A DNA stretch of 64,000 nt from Microcaldota archaeon (GCA_028867025.1 JAGWHC010000001.1:375695-439694), one strand, 5' to 3'. Numbered from the stretch's first letter, positions 25,120 to 33,320 are shown. Program-made: numbers and translations. The notes: a model not told the origin generated them from the sequence alone.

Positions 25120-25476
25120 CCTTCTGACGAGTGGTTTCACAGCCTGGGGCTCAAGGGTGTCCCTGAACTTTTCCAAACGCAAAGTGCGTGTTTTTAGTGC
25201 GGCGTGCAGCATCTGCTCAAGCCCCTCGTCTACTTCCTTCAGGCCCACGCTGCGCCCCGCTATACCTGGTATGTGGTTCAGCACATTCCTGCTAGGGAAA
25301 TTGGTCGGCAGGTTCCTGTTTGCACGCTCTGCGGCCTTCTCGTACTTGTTTCTGTAATCTACAAGGGCCCTGAAGTAGCCTCTTGCATTAATGTGCATGA
25401 ACGTCTCGAACATCCGCTTCTCTTTTTCATCAGACTGGTACCTCTGAAGTAGGGTCTGCTTCGTCTGGTTCTCCAC
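25117..25476 (-). CDS. Uncharacterised protein, 119 aa
   Basis: A basic, mostly helical 119-residue protein with GTG start. The segment RGYFRALVDYRNKYEKAAERA suggests an amphipathic helix, and FPSRNVLNHIPGIAGRSVG a loop. No family is recognised. It is followed on its own strand by the hairpin at 25060-25106. A TATA-like ATAAACC (complement near 25514-25522) lies upstream. Function unknown. Confidence 0.5.
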   Translation of the reverse strand: MENQTKQTLLQRYQSDEKEKRMFETFMHINARGYFRALVDYRNKYEKAAERANRNLPTNFPSRNVLNHIPGIAGRSVGLKEVDEGLEQMLHAALKTRTLRLEKFRDTLEPQAVKPLVRR

Positions 25477-25549
25477 CGTTCAATCACTGGTCGCGGAAAT
25501 AGATGAAAAGGATAGGTTTATACGCTTGGCGTCCTGATTTGGCGTTTGC

Positions 25550-25987
25550 CTATTTTCCTTTGAAGGGCTTGATGACCCGTCTTTCCCTCACAACAAGCGC
25601 CTTTGCCCTCTCGACTTCTTTCGGGAACTCCTTGCCACGGCTCAGCAGGTTCGTCTCTATCTTCTTCGCTTTGAACTTGCCGGATATGTACCTTATTGCC
25701 CTCTCCGTGTCGAAGGCCTTGCATGAAAATATGTCAACAGAGGCGTACTTCTGCGCCACAAATGTGTGTATGCTTATGTGCGATGTCGCGATTATCACAA
25801 ACGCGGATATTCCGCCCTTGTCAAAGGTGCCCGCGCTGCCCTCGTAAGGCATGACCTGCGGTTTGCTTATCTTCTTCATGTCCAGCAGACCGGGCATCTC
25901 GTCGAGTATGCGGTAAACGTGAGCCATGTCGCTGAGGAGCTTGGCGTCGCAGCCATACAGGTCTACGGTCAGATGGGGTCCGAACAT
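25550..25987 (-). CDS. speD: S-adenosylmethionine decarboxylase proenzyme-like (SpeD)
   Basis: A 145-residue SpeD-family proenzyme for polyamine synthesis. The self-processing region reads ATSHISIHTF: the pyruvoyl-forming serine and the following histidine are present, but the residue before the serine is Thr rather than the usual Glu of ESHIS. The C-terminal VDIFSCKAFDTE carries the catalytic cysteine. In some archaea close relatives are arginine decarboxylases, so substrate is not certain. GGGCAGG precedes the ATG, and a 31-codon frame lies directly upstream. Confidence 0.85.
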   Translation of the reverse strand: MFGPHLTVDLYGCDAKLLSDMAHVYRILDEMPGLLDMKKISKPQVMPYEGSAGTFDKGGISAFVIIATSHISIHTFVAQKYASVDIFSCKAFDTERAIRYISGKFKAKKIETNLLSRGKEFPKEVERAKALVVRERRVIKPFKGK

Positions 25988-25996
25988 TTCCTGCCC

Positions 25997-26092
25997 TTAT
26001 CTCCCCGAAACCACAGTAACCTTGTGGCAAACAGTTGCAGAATCAGCATTTGTCGATCTTGCAGTATCGAACAGTTCCACGAGCGAAACCAT
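25997..26092 (-). CDS. Possible upstream ORF (31 aa) before speD
   Basis: ATG 26092 to TAA 25997 encodes a short polar peptide beginning MVSLVELFDTARS. It ends 9 nt before the speD start. A promoter-like AAGCTTTTAAGCTT element lies near 26129-26142, which would put this frame at the head of the speD mRNA. No homologue is recognised. It could be a leader peptide, a tiny protein, or chance. Confidence 0.28.
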   Translation of the reverse strand: MVSLVELFDTARSTNADSATVCHKVTVVSGR

Positions 26093-26254
26093 CCCTATCC
26101 TTTTGTTGTTAGGAGAAGTTTGCGGTAATAAGCTTTTAAGCTTAAGTATGCGCGCATGTGTAACGGCTGTTAGGTTCGGGACGCTCCTGCTCTCAGCATG
26201 CCAGCTATTTTAAACAGTTCTCGCCAACTATGAAGGCGTGGAAGGAGGCGATTA

Positions 26255-27901
26255 ATGGCAAGGATAATAGTGACGTCAGCGTTGCCTTACGTATACTCCG
26301 TGCCCCACCTCGGCAATTTCGTAGGCTCGGTGCTACCAGCTGATGTCTACTTCAAATATCTCAAGATGAAGGGCGATGACGCCATATTCATCTGCGGTTC
26401 AGACCAGCACGGCACTCCCGTAGAGCTCGCGGCGATAAAGAAGGGCGTGGAGCCGGAAAAGCTCGCGGATGAACTTCACACCACGGTAAAGGCGCTTTTC
26501 GAGAAGTACCATTGCACGTTCACGTATTACGGCAAGACGCACACGGAGGAGAACAGGGAGGTGACCTACGGCGTGTTCAACGAGCTCTACAACAACGGCT
26601 ACCTGCTCGAAAGGGAAGACATGCAGGCATACTGCAACATAGACAAGAGGTTCCTCACAGACAGGTTCATACAAGGCACATGCCCCTACTGCCACAAGAG
26701 AAGCGCCCGCGGAGACCAATGCGACAACTGCGGCAGGCTGCTGGAGCCGACGCAGATAATAGACCCGTTCTGCGCAATATGCGGCAAGAGCGACATCACA
26801 TTCAAGAAGACAAAGAATCTCGCCTTCGAGCTGAACAAGCTTCAGGGCGAGCTCAAGGAGTTCATAAAGAAGAACGGCAAACACAACTGGAGCAAGGACG
26901 CGGTCAACAAGTCATTGAGCATGATAAAGGAGGGCCTCAAGCCCAGGGACATAACTAGGAACATGAAGTGGGGATTCCCGGTGCCGCTCGCTGGCTATGA
27001 GAACTACGTGATCTACGTGTGGTTCGACGCGCCTCTGGGCTACATCGGAATAACCAAAGAATGGGACTCGAAGAAGTGGCGCGACTACTGGCAGAACGAG
27101 CACACGCAGCTTGTGCAGTTCCTGGGCAAGGATAACACTACGTTCCACACAATATTCTGGCCTGCGGAACTGATCGGCTCGAGGCTGGGCTTCGTGCTGC
27201 CGTACACAATAAAGGAATCGCAGTTTCTGGTTTCGAAAACGCTGAAATTCTCGAAGAGCCAGGGTGTGGGACTCAACATGAGGACAGCGCTAGAGATCCT
27301 AGGCGCCGATTACTGGAGGTTCGCGCTGATGTATATGTATCCGGAGAGCGCGGACAGCGAGTTCACAGAGCATGGGCTTGTGGAGATAGTCAACACTGTC
27401 ATGAACGACAAGATAGGCAACCTCGCGCAGCGCGTCCTCAAGCTGTCGAAGAGCAACAAGTTCCTGGCTGAAGGCGACGTGCTTGCCGCGGACAACGCAA
27501 ACGTGAAGAAGGCGGTGAAGGAATATGGAGACGCCTTCGACAAGCTTCATCTGAAGAAGGCGATAGGTACAGTGGTCAGGCTCGCGGACATAGGAAACGG
27601 CATAATGAGCAGGAAAGAGCCGTGGATCCTTGCGAAGAAGGCGAAGGACGACGAAAAAGCAGAGAAGCAGGCGAAGAGGATATTCGTTGAACTGCTAGAA
27701 ATAACGTACGCGATGGGCATTCTGCTATATCCCTTCTCGCCGAAGGCGAGCGGCGAACTCCTTTCCTACTTCGGGGTCAGGTCGGCGCCCACGCTGAAGA
27801 TGCTCGAGGACAAGGTAAGGCCTGACCTTGAGAAAGAGCCAAAGCCGATCTTCCAGAAGATGACGAACAGCGAGATCGAGAAGCTGAAGAAGTACGCCTA
27901 A
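26255..27901 (+). CDS. metG: Methionyl-tRNA synthetase, without C-terminal tRNA-binding domain
   Basis: A 548-residue class I synthetase. HIGH reads HLGN (VPHLGNF), the zinc-knuckle insert has CPYC/CDNC and CAIC, and KMSKS reads KFSKSQG (about 330). The anticodon-binding helical domain ends the protein and there is no fused EMAP/Trbp111-type domain; a free copy of that domain is at 35897. GGAGGCGATTA provides the ribosome site, and TTTTAAAC near 26208 the TATA box. Confidence 0.95.
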   Translation: MARIIVTSALPYVYSVPHLGNFVGSVLPADVYFKYLKMKGDDAIFICGSDQHGTPVELAAIKKGVEPEKLADELHTTVKALFEKYHCTFTYYGKTHTEENREVTYGVFNELYNNGYLLEREDMQAYCNIDKRFLTDRFIQGTCPYCHKRSARGDQCDNCGRLLEPTQIIDPFCAICGKSDITFKKTKNLAFELNKLQGELKEFIKKNGKHNWSKDAVNKSLSMIKEGLKPRDITRNMKWGFPVPLAGYENYVIYVWFDAPLGYIGITKEWDSKKWRDYWQNEHTQLVQFLGKDNTTFHTIFWPAELIGSRLGFVLPYTIKESQFLVSKTLKFSKSQGVGLNMRTALEILGADYWRFALMYMYPESADSEFTEHGLVEIVNTVMNDKIGNLAQRVLKLSKSNKFLAEGDVLAADNANVKKAVKEYGDAFDKLHLKKAIGTVVRLADIGNGIMSRKEPWILAKKAKDDEKAEKQAKRIFVELLEITYAMGILLYPFSPKASGELLSYFGVRSAPTLKMLEDKVRPDLEKEPKPIFQKMTNSEIEKLKKYA

Positions 27902-28429
27902 TTACGTGTACCTCACGTCGATGCTCGCAACTTCCTGTATCGTGTTGCCGAAGTTGGGCACGGTGTAGTTCAGCCAAACGAATCCAGTAAACCCATTGCC
28001 AAGGCTTCCAGTCGCCACGCCCGTGCTTGAATAACAGTAGATGTTCAGCGTGTTGCTTGAGCCGCTGTAAACAGGTATGCCGAATCCCGGAGTGTTCGTG
28101 CCAACATAGTACGTTACAGTGTTTGTCACGTACAGGTTGCCGTACGCGGGCAGGTTTCCGTTCGTGGAAGGCAGCGAGGAACACGCGGCGCCGTTTATGG
28201 ATATGGTGCCGCCGGTGGCCTGCGAGAGCTGCAGTGTCAGTATGCCGTTTGTGTTGAGCACATAGGCCTCGCATGCGAATCCCGGCGAAGCTGTGCAGGA
28301 CGATACCGCCAGCGCCGGGGAGAGGATGCTTACCTTGTATATGACGGCTACTGCGATGAATATGATTATCAGCGCCAGACCGTATGACATCATGAAGTCA
28401 ACAGCCGCCTGCGCCCTGAGAAGCTGCAT
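27902..28429 (-). CDS. Type IV pilin-like protein (class III signal peptide)
   Basis: A 175-residue protein starting MQLLRAQAAVDFMMSYGLAL, which matches the QAAxxFxMxYG pattern typical of archaeal pilin-like proteins: a basic leader ending RA, then Q, then a hydrophobic helix. D replaces the usual E at +5. The mature domain is rich in T/S/N/G and has four cysteines, probably in disulfides. It is distant from the secretion ATPase locus (5.0-8.5 kb) but probably uses it. It converges with metG at 0 nt distance. Confidence 0.68.
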   Translation of the reverse strand: MQLLRAQAAVDFMMSYGLALIIIFIAVAVIYKVSILSPALAVSSCTASPGFACEAYVLNTNGILTLQLSQATGGTISINGAACSSLPSTNGNLPAYGNLYVTNTVTYYVGTNTPGFGIPVYSGSSNTLNIYCYSSTGVATGSLGNGFTGFVWLNYTVPNFGNTIQEVASIDVRYT

Positions 28430-28465
28430 GAATAGGTATCAGAATTCGAGTTTATTTAACTAATG

Positions 28466-29536
28466 CTACGCCTTCCTGAAGCCTACCTTTATCAGCATGG
28501 CCACAGTCTCCTCACGGGACAGGTACTCAGGAACCTTTTTCACCTCCGCGATTCCGGTTTCGGAGAGCTCATGGGCGGGAATCCCCTTCTTTATCGCTTC
28601 TTCAATCTCCTTTCCTACTCCGCCCATCACTACACCGTGGAACCTTGTGAACACGATATCGTCGCACTCATCCACGACCCCTAGGTAGAAATCCATATCC
28701 CTTATGTGATAATCTTTGACTGCGGCTGGGTTCACTATGAAATAGTTCTCGAACCTCTGGCCTATTGCAACAAGGTTTATCCTTTCTTCTTCAGTTCCGT
28801 AGACCGGCTGTGCGTGAGCGAAATAGATTTTCTTCTGTGCGGTGTTAGGCAGGAGAGTGGCGCGCGCTTCTGCAACGAACTTTGGGTCAGCTTGCAGTTT
28901 TGCCGCCTCGCCGTTCTGTAGCACGTACTCTGTGAAATGGCCATCGACCTTGCGGTCATAATAGCCAAGCACCGGCTCCTTCGCCACACCATCTGCACGC
29001 ACAATCTGGCGAATCGATGAGCGGAAAGATTCAACTTCCTTGTAATCTAGTCCTTCTGGTAGGTAAATTCTAGAGGGGGCGCCATGTACAGTGCTAACGA
29101 TTAATTCCCAATTCAACCTGCGCGCATCGAATGGCACGCGCGTTTTATCAGCGAATTCTGCAGCACTTATGACTTCGTACTTTGTACTAACAACTCCGCC
29201 GATAGCGGACCATGAAAAGTGAGGTGATGATTCAGGGTTGCAGACAGGGCAAGGTATGAATCCTAGCTTAACAAGTGCGGTTAGCCCCTCGTCTCCTACC
29301 CCAAGGACGACTTCGCCTGCGTTCTTTGGCGCCCTCGGTGAGTTTCCTGAAGGGCAGGAAGTCAGCCCGAACACTCCCGTCGAGAGGCGTGCGGACCACA
29401 AGATCGGATGCGACCCGAAGAAGGCACTGTTAATTTCTGTTTCTTCGAATTTGCCCTCGCTAAAAACATAATAGTTCTTGGATCTTTCTGGTGCTGATTT
29501 TTCCACTCTTTCTGATGTGACTCTTTCTGCTGGCAT
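28466..29536 (-). CDS. Uncharacterised protein with nucleoside 2-deoxyribosyltransferase-like C-terminal domain
   Basis: A 356-residue protein. The C-terminal 130 residues read like the NDT/DUF4406 fold: KIYFAHAQPVYGTEEERINL, then an IVNP strand end, a DD acidic turn, and GVVMGGVGKEIEEAIKKGIP, where the Glu is the usual catalytic position. The N-terminal two thirds is unrecognised, with CPVCNPE as a single possible metal knuckle. Codon use looks less biased than its neighbours. A TATA box (TATAAAAAG, complement near 29566-29576) gives a very short leader. Confidence 0.45.
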   Translation of the reverse strand: MPAERVTSERVEKSAPERSKNYYVFSEGKFEETEINSAFFGSHPILWSARLSTGVFGLTSCPSGNSPRAPKNAGEVVLGVGDEGLTALVKLGFIPCPVCNPESSPHFSWSAIGGVVSTKYEVISAAEFADKTRVPFDARRLNWELIVSTVHGAPSRIYLPEGLDYKEVESFRSSIRQIVRADGVAKEPVLGYYDRKVDGHFTEYVLQNGEAAKLQADPKFVAEARATLLPNTAQKKIYFAHAQPVYGTEEERINLVAIGQRFENYFIVNPAAVKDYHIRDMDFYLGVVDECDDIVFTRFHGVVMGGVGKEIEEAIKKGIPAHELSETGIAEVKKVPEYLSREETVAMLIKVGFRKA

Positions 29537-29608
29537 AAAGCCCCCTAATCAATCTGCAGTCAGGTCCTTTTTATAGATTCCTTTGAAAGTAGTAACGCGA
29601 TTCGAAAC

Positions 29609-30232
29609 TTACTTTACCTTTATCTCGACCTTGGCCTCAAAGTCAGAAACGCTGTGCTTAAACTCGTCGTTGCCCTTGATCAGACCCTTCGTCTTCATGA
29701 ACTCGCGCGCCAGCAGCCAGTAGACGAGCGCAATGGAGCGCCTGCTCTTGTTGTTGCAAGGTATTATCAGGTCGACAAACTTTATCCAGTTGTCAGTGTC
29801 GCAGAGTGCCACTATAGGCACGTTTATCTTGCTTGCTTCCTTCACCGCCTGTCTCTCGTTCCTGGTGTCGCTCACGAGAACTATCTCGGGCTCGAAGAAG
29901 TCGTTCCTGTTCGGGTTCGTGAACACACCGGGCATGACCCTGCCCTCCACAAGGTGAGTGCCGGTTATCTCAGCGAACTTTTTAGCAGGAGTTATGGCGT
30001 AGATCCTCGAGGCGGTGACAACAACAGACTTGGGCTCGTATCCAGCAAGCATCTTTGCGGCAGCTGCAATTCTCTTGTCTATTGTGCCGAGATCCAGCAT
30101 GTACAAACCGTCGCCCCTCCTCTTGCTTATGAACCTGCTCATCCTTGGCGTTCGCACCATCGTTCCCGCCTGTATGTGCGAGTACACGTACTCGTTCTCG
30201 TCCACAAGCATCTCTTCTGCCATAAATATCAT
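29609..30232 (-). CDS. rps2: 30S ribosomal protein S2 (uS2)
   Basis: A 207-residue archaeal S2: GTMVRTPRMSRFISKRRGDGLYMLD, RMLAGYEP-like helix, GRVMPGVFTNP, and PEIVLVSDTRNERQAVKEAS are family signatures. The start may be ATG 30232, which overlaps the upstream stop as ATGA, or ATG 30223 three codons later. It is the last gene of the L13-S9-RpoN operon. Confidence 0.95.
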   Translation of the reverse strand: MIFMAEEMLVDENEYVYSHIQAGTMVRTPRMSRFISKRRGDGLYMLDLGTIDKRIAAAAKMLAGYEPKSVVVTASRIYAITPAKKFAEITGTHLVEGRVMPGVFTNPNRNDFFEPEIVLVSDTRNERQAVKEASKINVPIVALCDTDNWIKFVDLIIPCNNKSRRSIALVYWLLAREFMKTKGLIKGNDEFKHSVSDFEAKVEIKVK

Positions 30233-30468
30233 CTAAGTCTTTTCAGGTTGATTCCCAAGGAAGGCGTAAACGGCTTCCACCCCTCTTCTGTCAGTACCTC
30301 GTTGCCCCGGCTTTCGCTGTGACGCGTTGCCGCGACTACCGGCGGGCATCTGCCCCTGAATTCCTTTATCGTTATCTTTCCTGCCGCCAGGTCGTCCCAA
30401 GCCCTTTTCCTCTTGGCGAGTATGCTTTTGATGCTCTCTGGCTCCTTGCCATGCGTTTCTTTTGCCAT
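30229..30468 (-). CDS. Small uncharacterised basic protein, 79 aa
   Basis: From ATG 30468 the protein is highly basic and begins MAKETHGKEPESIKSILAKR. The C-terminus (GWKPFTPSLGINLKRLR) looks conserved in character but no family is recognised; it is not RpoK, which often sits in this place. The frame is open upstream, but that part is a tRNA gene. It lies 15 nt after the tRNA and overlaps the S2 start by 4 nt. Confidence 0.55.
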   Translation of the reverse strand: MAKETHGKEPESIKSILAKRKRAWDDLAAGKITIKEFRGRCPPVVAATRHSESRGNEVLTEEGWKPFTPSLGINLKRLR

Positions 30469-30483
30469 TGGTTTACCTTTGTA

Positions 30484-30578
30484 CGGGGTCGCCGCGATTT
30501 CCAGGCAAACGATTGCCCTTTGAACGCGGGTCTTGTGCGCCCTAGGCACAAAGCCTAACCAAGCTAGCCGACGACCCC
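30484..30578 (-). tRNA. tRNA-Pro-like gene (anticodon AGG) with a T-loop intron
   Basis: Acceptor GGGGTCG/CGACCCC (30572-30578 / 30485-30491), D arm with CTAGCTTGGTTA as in archaeal tRNA-Pro, anticodon stem TGTGC/GCACA with loop CTAGGGC (anticodon AGG, G37). The T stem CCGCG/CGCGG encloses 28 nt instead of 7: TTCAAA, an insert containing GGCA...TGCC pairs, then AAT. Removing 21 nt restores a normal T loop and a 74-nt tRNA. Discriminator G is unusual for tRNA-Pro. It lies inside the S9-RpoN-S2 operon. Confidence 0.75.
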
Positions 30579-30618
30579 GCAGCTAGTTTATCGCGCACGA
30601 TGTTCTTATTCCTATTGC

Positions 30619-30819
30619 TCACTTCCTGCCGTAGTTTATTATCTCGTCAATCAGGTCTACGTGGCTTATCAACATGCGCCTGCAACAATAGCGTTTGACT
30701 CCAAGGTCATCAAGGACCTTGCCCGCGTCTTCGCCATTCTTGTTCACACGTTTGTCGTACTCTTCCCATTTATCCGCAATCACCTGACCGCACGAGAAAC
30801 ATCTTACCGGAACCATCAT
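30619..30819 (-). CDS. rpoN: DNA-directed RNA polymerase subunit N (Rpo10)
   Basis: A 66-residue zinc-bundle subunit: [10 protein letters not shown] and [17 protein letters not shown] are the CxxC and CC motifs of RpoN. It anchors subunits D, L and the large subunits in RNA polymerase assembly. GAGAGGT precedes the tandem ATGs. It sits in the archaeal L13-S9-rpoN order. Confidence 0.97.
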   Translation of the reverse strand: MMVPVRCFSCGQVIADKWEEYDKRVNKNGEDAGKVLDDLGVKRYCCRRMLISHVDLIDEIINYGRK

Positions 30820-30824
30820 TTCAT

Positions 30825-30965
30825 TTACCTCTCTTTTCTACGTACCTTCTCCATCTCAATCTTATGTTCTGCCCTTATTCTTCCAGCCTCCGCGCGAAGT
30901 CTTGCGGCCGCGGGCCCAATGCCTTCATCATGTTCTTTTCTTTTCTTGTCAACCACGCGCATCAT
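30825..30965 (-). CDS. Small basic protein, 46 aa, between S9 and RpoN
   Basis: ATG 30965 overlaps the S9 stop (ATGA) and the frame runs to TAA at 30825, just before the rpoN start. The peptide begins [18 protein letters not shown] and is almost entirely charged helix ([19 protein letters not shown]). The tight overlap with S9 and the ribosome site of rpoN inside its end suggest it is translated. No family is recognised. Confidence 0.45.
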   Translation of the reverse strand: MMRVVDKKRKEHDEGIGPAAARLRAEAGRIRAEHKIEMEKVRRKER

Positions 30966-31495
30966 CTATACGACTTCTGGAACCTGGCCCTAGCCTTGGG
31001 TCCCTTGTACTTCTTCGGCTCCACCTGTCTCACGTCGTCGACCAGAAGCGTCCTGTCATAATCCATGTACATCTTCTTTATCACGTCGCTGCTCGCCGCC
31101 CTCGCTATCACTTTCGCGAGCGCGCTTCTTGCCGCCTGAGCCTGTCCGCTGGATCCGCCGCCATACACGTTTATGCTTATGTTAGACTTCGCGGCGATGT
31201 CCTTGGTCAGGCTGCTCATGTTCACTGGTTCAAGTATCATCTCCCTCAGCTCCGTAGGTTTGAGCGTGCTTATGTCGAAGTTGTTGAACGTTATCACGGG
31301 CGTCCCTGGCATCAGCCTGGCCCTAGCCACAGCCATCTTCCTCCTCGCCTTCTCAATGACCGGCTTGTTTTTCTTCGATACTGGCTTCCTCTTCACCGGT
31401 GCCTTCTTCACAGCCGTCTTCTGCTGCGGCTCAGGTTGCTGTATAACTCCGGCGAGCTCCTTGTTCAGGTTGTCAAGTCCGGTTTCATTGGCCAT
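30962..31495 (-). CDS. rps9: 30S ribosomal protein S9 (uS9)
   Basis: A 177-residue S9. The core (about residues 45-177) has ARRKMAVARARLMPGTPVI, GGGSSGQAQAARSALAKVIA and the C-terminal [14 protein letters not shown] that reaches the P site. The first about 45 residues form a Lys/Pro-rich extension (TAVKKAPVKRKPVSKKNK) not usual in archaeal S9. The stop of L13 and its start abut (31495). Confidence 0.95.
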   Translation of the reverse strand: MANETGLDNLNKELAGVIQQPEPQQKTAVKKAPVKRKPVSKKNKPVIEKARRKMAVARARLMPGTPVITFNNFDISTLKPTELREMILEPVNMSSLTKDIAAKSNISINVYGGGSSGQAQAARSALAKVIARAASSDVIKKMYMDYDRTLLVDDVRQVEPKKYKGPKARARFQKSYR

Positions 31496-31935
31496 CAGTT
31501 CACCTTGTACCCGAGCTTCTCGGACAGCTCTCCCACAGTTATCGTGCTTTCATAGGCTGCGCTCCTGTTCTTTGCCACTTCCTTTGCGATCTTCTCCTTG
31601 CCCAGCTCGGAAGGCGTGCCTACGTACACCCTGAGGCGCTTGAATGCCTCCCTGCCCTTGGGCTTTTTCCAAGGGAGCATACCTCTCACTACCCTTTTCA
31701 CAAGGAGGTCCGGCCTTCTCGACCAATAAGGTGAGTGCTCCGGGTTTGCCTTGTCTATAAATTCGAGCTTCTGCTTATAGTTCGCGACTATGTCGCTCAC
31801 GTGGCCGCTTATTGCCGCCTTCTCCGCGTTAACCAATTTGACGCTGGCTCCGCTGAGCAGCAGCTTGGCAGTGTGGCTCGCCAGCCTGCCGAGTACCTGC
31901 GAGTCGCAGTCTATCACATATTCCTTCTCAGGCAT
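31495..31935 (-). CDS. rpl13: 50S ribosomal protein L13 (uL13)
   Basis: A 146-residue L13: VIDCDSQVLGRLASHTAKLLL at the N-terminus, YWSRRPDLLVKRVVRGMLPWKKPKGREAF in the middle, both typical. It heads the L13-S9-(46 aa)-RpoN-tRNA-(79 aa)-S2 operon. A TATA-like CTATATAC (complement near 31957-31966) lies upstream. In many archaea L18e precedes L13; it is not here. Confidence 0.95.
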   Translation of the reverse strand: MPEKEYVIDCDSQVLGRLASHTAKLLLSGASVKLVNAEKAAISGHVSDIVANYKQKLEFIDKANPEHSPYWSRRPDLLVKRVVRGMLPWKKPKGREAFKRLRVYVGTPSELGKEKIAKEVAKNRSAAYESTITVGELSEKLGYKVN

Positions 31936-32004
31936 TGAAATTCAGGCCTCAAAAAGAGCGTATATAGATTGTTTTTATGTTATTTAAACCCTACGCCAAA
32001 AGGC

Positions 32005-33228
32005 TCATTTCCTCTGCAGCTCCAGAATATCATCAAGCGACGGGTAGTTCTTGCCCGCAAGTCCGTGCAGTATTGATCCGCCGCCCTGCATTATCTCCCC
32101 ACCGGCACTTTTAATGAGGCTCTCCAATCCGCTTTGTGCCAGCTCATGCGCCGTGTCGCCCCCGAGAAACGCAAGCCGCGGGCCCACGATCCTCTTGGTC
32201 AGCTCCACCCCATTTCTGAATCTCGGGTCCTCGGCCCTTCCCAGCGGTCCAGCCCTCCACCGTATCTCTTTCTCCTCAGACCGCCTTGCGTATTCCTCTA
32301 CAGTCATCGGCCCTATGTCGCAGATTAGCCCCTTGCTGAATCTCAAGTCCCCGAGCTCAACAGTTCTTGTTTCACCATTTTCAAGTATCACAAAATCCAA
32401 AGGATGGGAAACATTGTCCAGGGATGCAAGCATCTTGGCAGCTTCTATGTCATCTTGCGAGTAGGTTAGCTCTATATATGCGTTGTTGCTCTCGCCCATG
32501 TCATGCCCTCTCATTCGCGCTATCGCTTGTCCGACCACTCCTCCTGTTAAACCTTCAATGCCAGACATGTGAATCGCCTTTAGGTTGTCCGCCTTTTCAG
32601 GTTTCTTTCCTCCGGAAATGAGCACCTTCTTCTCTTTGCTGTTTCGCACGCTCTCCATTATCCATATCTCGCTCATCGTTGGCATTCCGACAAACGTGGG
32701 TGCGATGTACGGCAGCGCACGCATGCTTGCATCCTTCCTGTGCAACACTCCGATCGCATCATTTACGCATGTGTTTATGACGCCCTTGAAGAAGTTTATG
32801 TATGGACACGTCTTGGCATCAAACTTGGTTTCGAAATCAAACTCCCTGACGTTTTCATACAGCATTATGTGTCCCGGTGCAAGTTTTGCTATTTTTGCCC
32901 GTGTTTCCAGGGCAAATGCCGCATCGTGAGGTATGAATTCGATTTCTATATCTCTTGGCAGCATCCCGAGCAGGAGTCTATGCTGCTCTTTGAGTGAACC
33001 GAAATCGTCGTCGCCCTTCCTTCCCTGATGAGCCAGCACGACGAGGCCCGCATGCTGTGCGTAAAGTCCCATCATGTCCGCATTGATTCTGAGCCGCAGC
33101 GAATTTGCCACTATCATGCCCTCGTTGTCTTTAGGTGAATTGAGGTCGACTCTCAACAACACTGGACCTTTGAGCTGCGAATAGAGGTTCACAAGCTTGT
33201 GGCCCTTCATCTCCTGAAGGTATTCCAT
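32005..33228 (-). CDS. pgk: 3-Phosphoglycerate kinase
   Basis: A 407-residue glycolytic kinase that transfers phosphate from 1,3-bisphosphoglycerate to ADP. Motifs: LLRVDLNSP (RVDxNxP), LAHQGRKGD (the HLGRP position), NDAIGVLHRKDASM, VLISGGKKPEK, WRAGPLGRAED and FLGGDTAHELA near the C-terminus. It is diverged from the usual HLGRP motif. A TTTATAAA box lies 25-32 nt before the ATG, so the mRNA is probably leaderless. Confidence 0.93.
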   Translation of the reverse strand: MEYLQEMKGHKLVNLYSQLKGPVLLRVDLNSPKDNEGMIVANSLRLRINADMMGLYAQHAGLVVLAHQGRKGDDDFGSLKEQHRLLLGMLPRDIEIEFIPHDAAFALETRAKIAKLAPGHIMLYENVREFDFETKFDAKTCPYINFFKGVINTCVNDAIGVLHRKDASMRALPYIAPTFVGMPTMSEIWIMESVRNSKEKKVLISGGKKPEKADNLKAIHMSGIEGLTGGVVGQAIARMRGHDMGESNNAYIELTYSQDDIEAAKMLASLDNVSHPLDFVILENGETRTVELGDLRFSKGLICDIGPMTVEEYARRSEEKEIRWRAGPLGRAEDPRFRNGVELTKRIVGPRLAFLGGDTAHELAQSGLESLIKSAGGEIMQGGGSILHGLAGKNYPSLDDILELQRK

Positions 33229-33252
33229 GCTCTAGCCCTGCCGGCTTGCATT

Positions 33253-33260
33253 TTTATAAA
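33253..33260 (-). promoter_or_regulatory. TATA box of pgk
   Basis: TTTATAAA (palindromic) ends 25 nt before the pgk start codon on the minus strand. This is the spacing expected for a leaderless archaeal mRNA. Confidence 0.5.
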
Positions 33261-33320
33261 TTGGCTTACAGAACCTTTAGCTGCCTCCACCACGCAGCCC
33301 CAGATGTCCGACTTTCCCCA

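Noticed and set aside
30469-30549. N-terminal extension of the 79-aa gene
   Set aside because: This part coincides with the tRNA-Pro-like gene, so the frame there is incidental.
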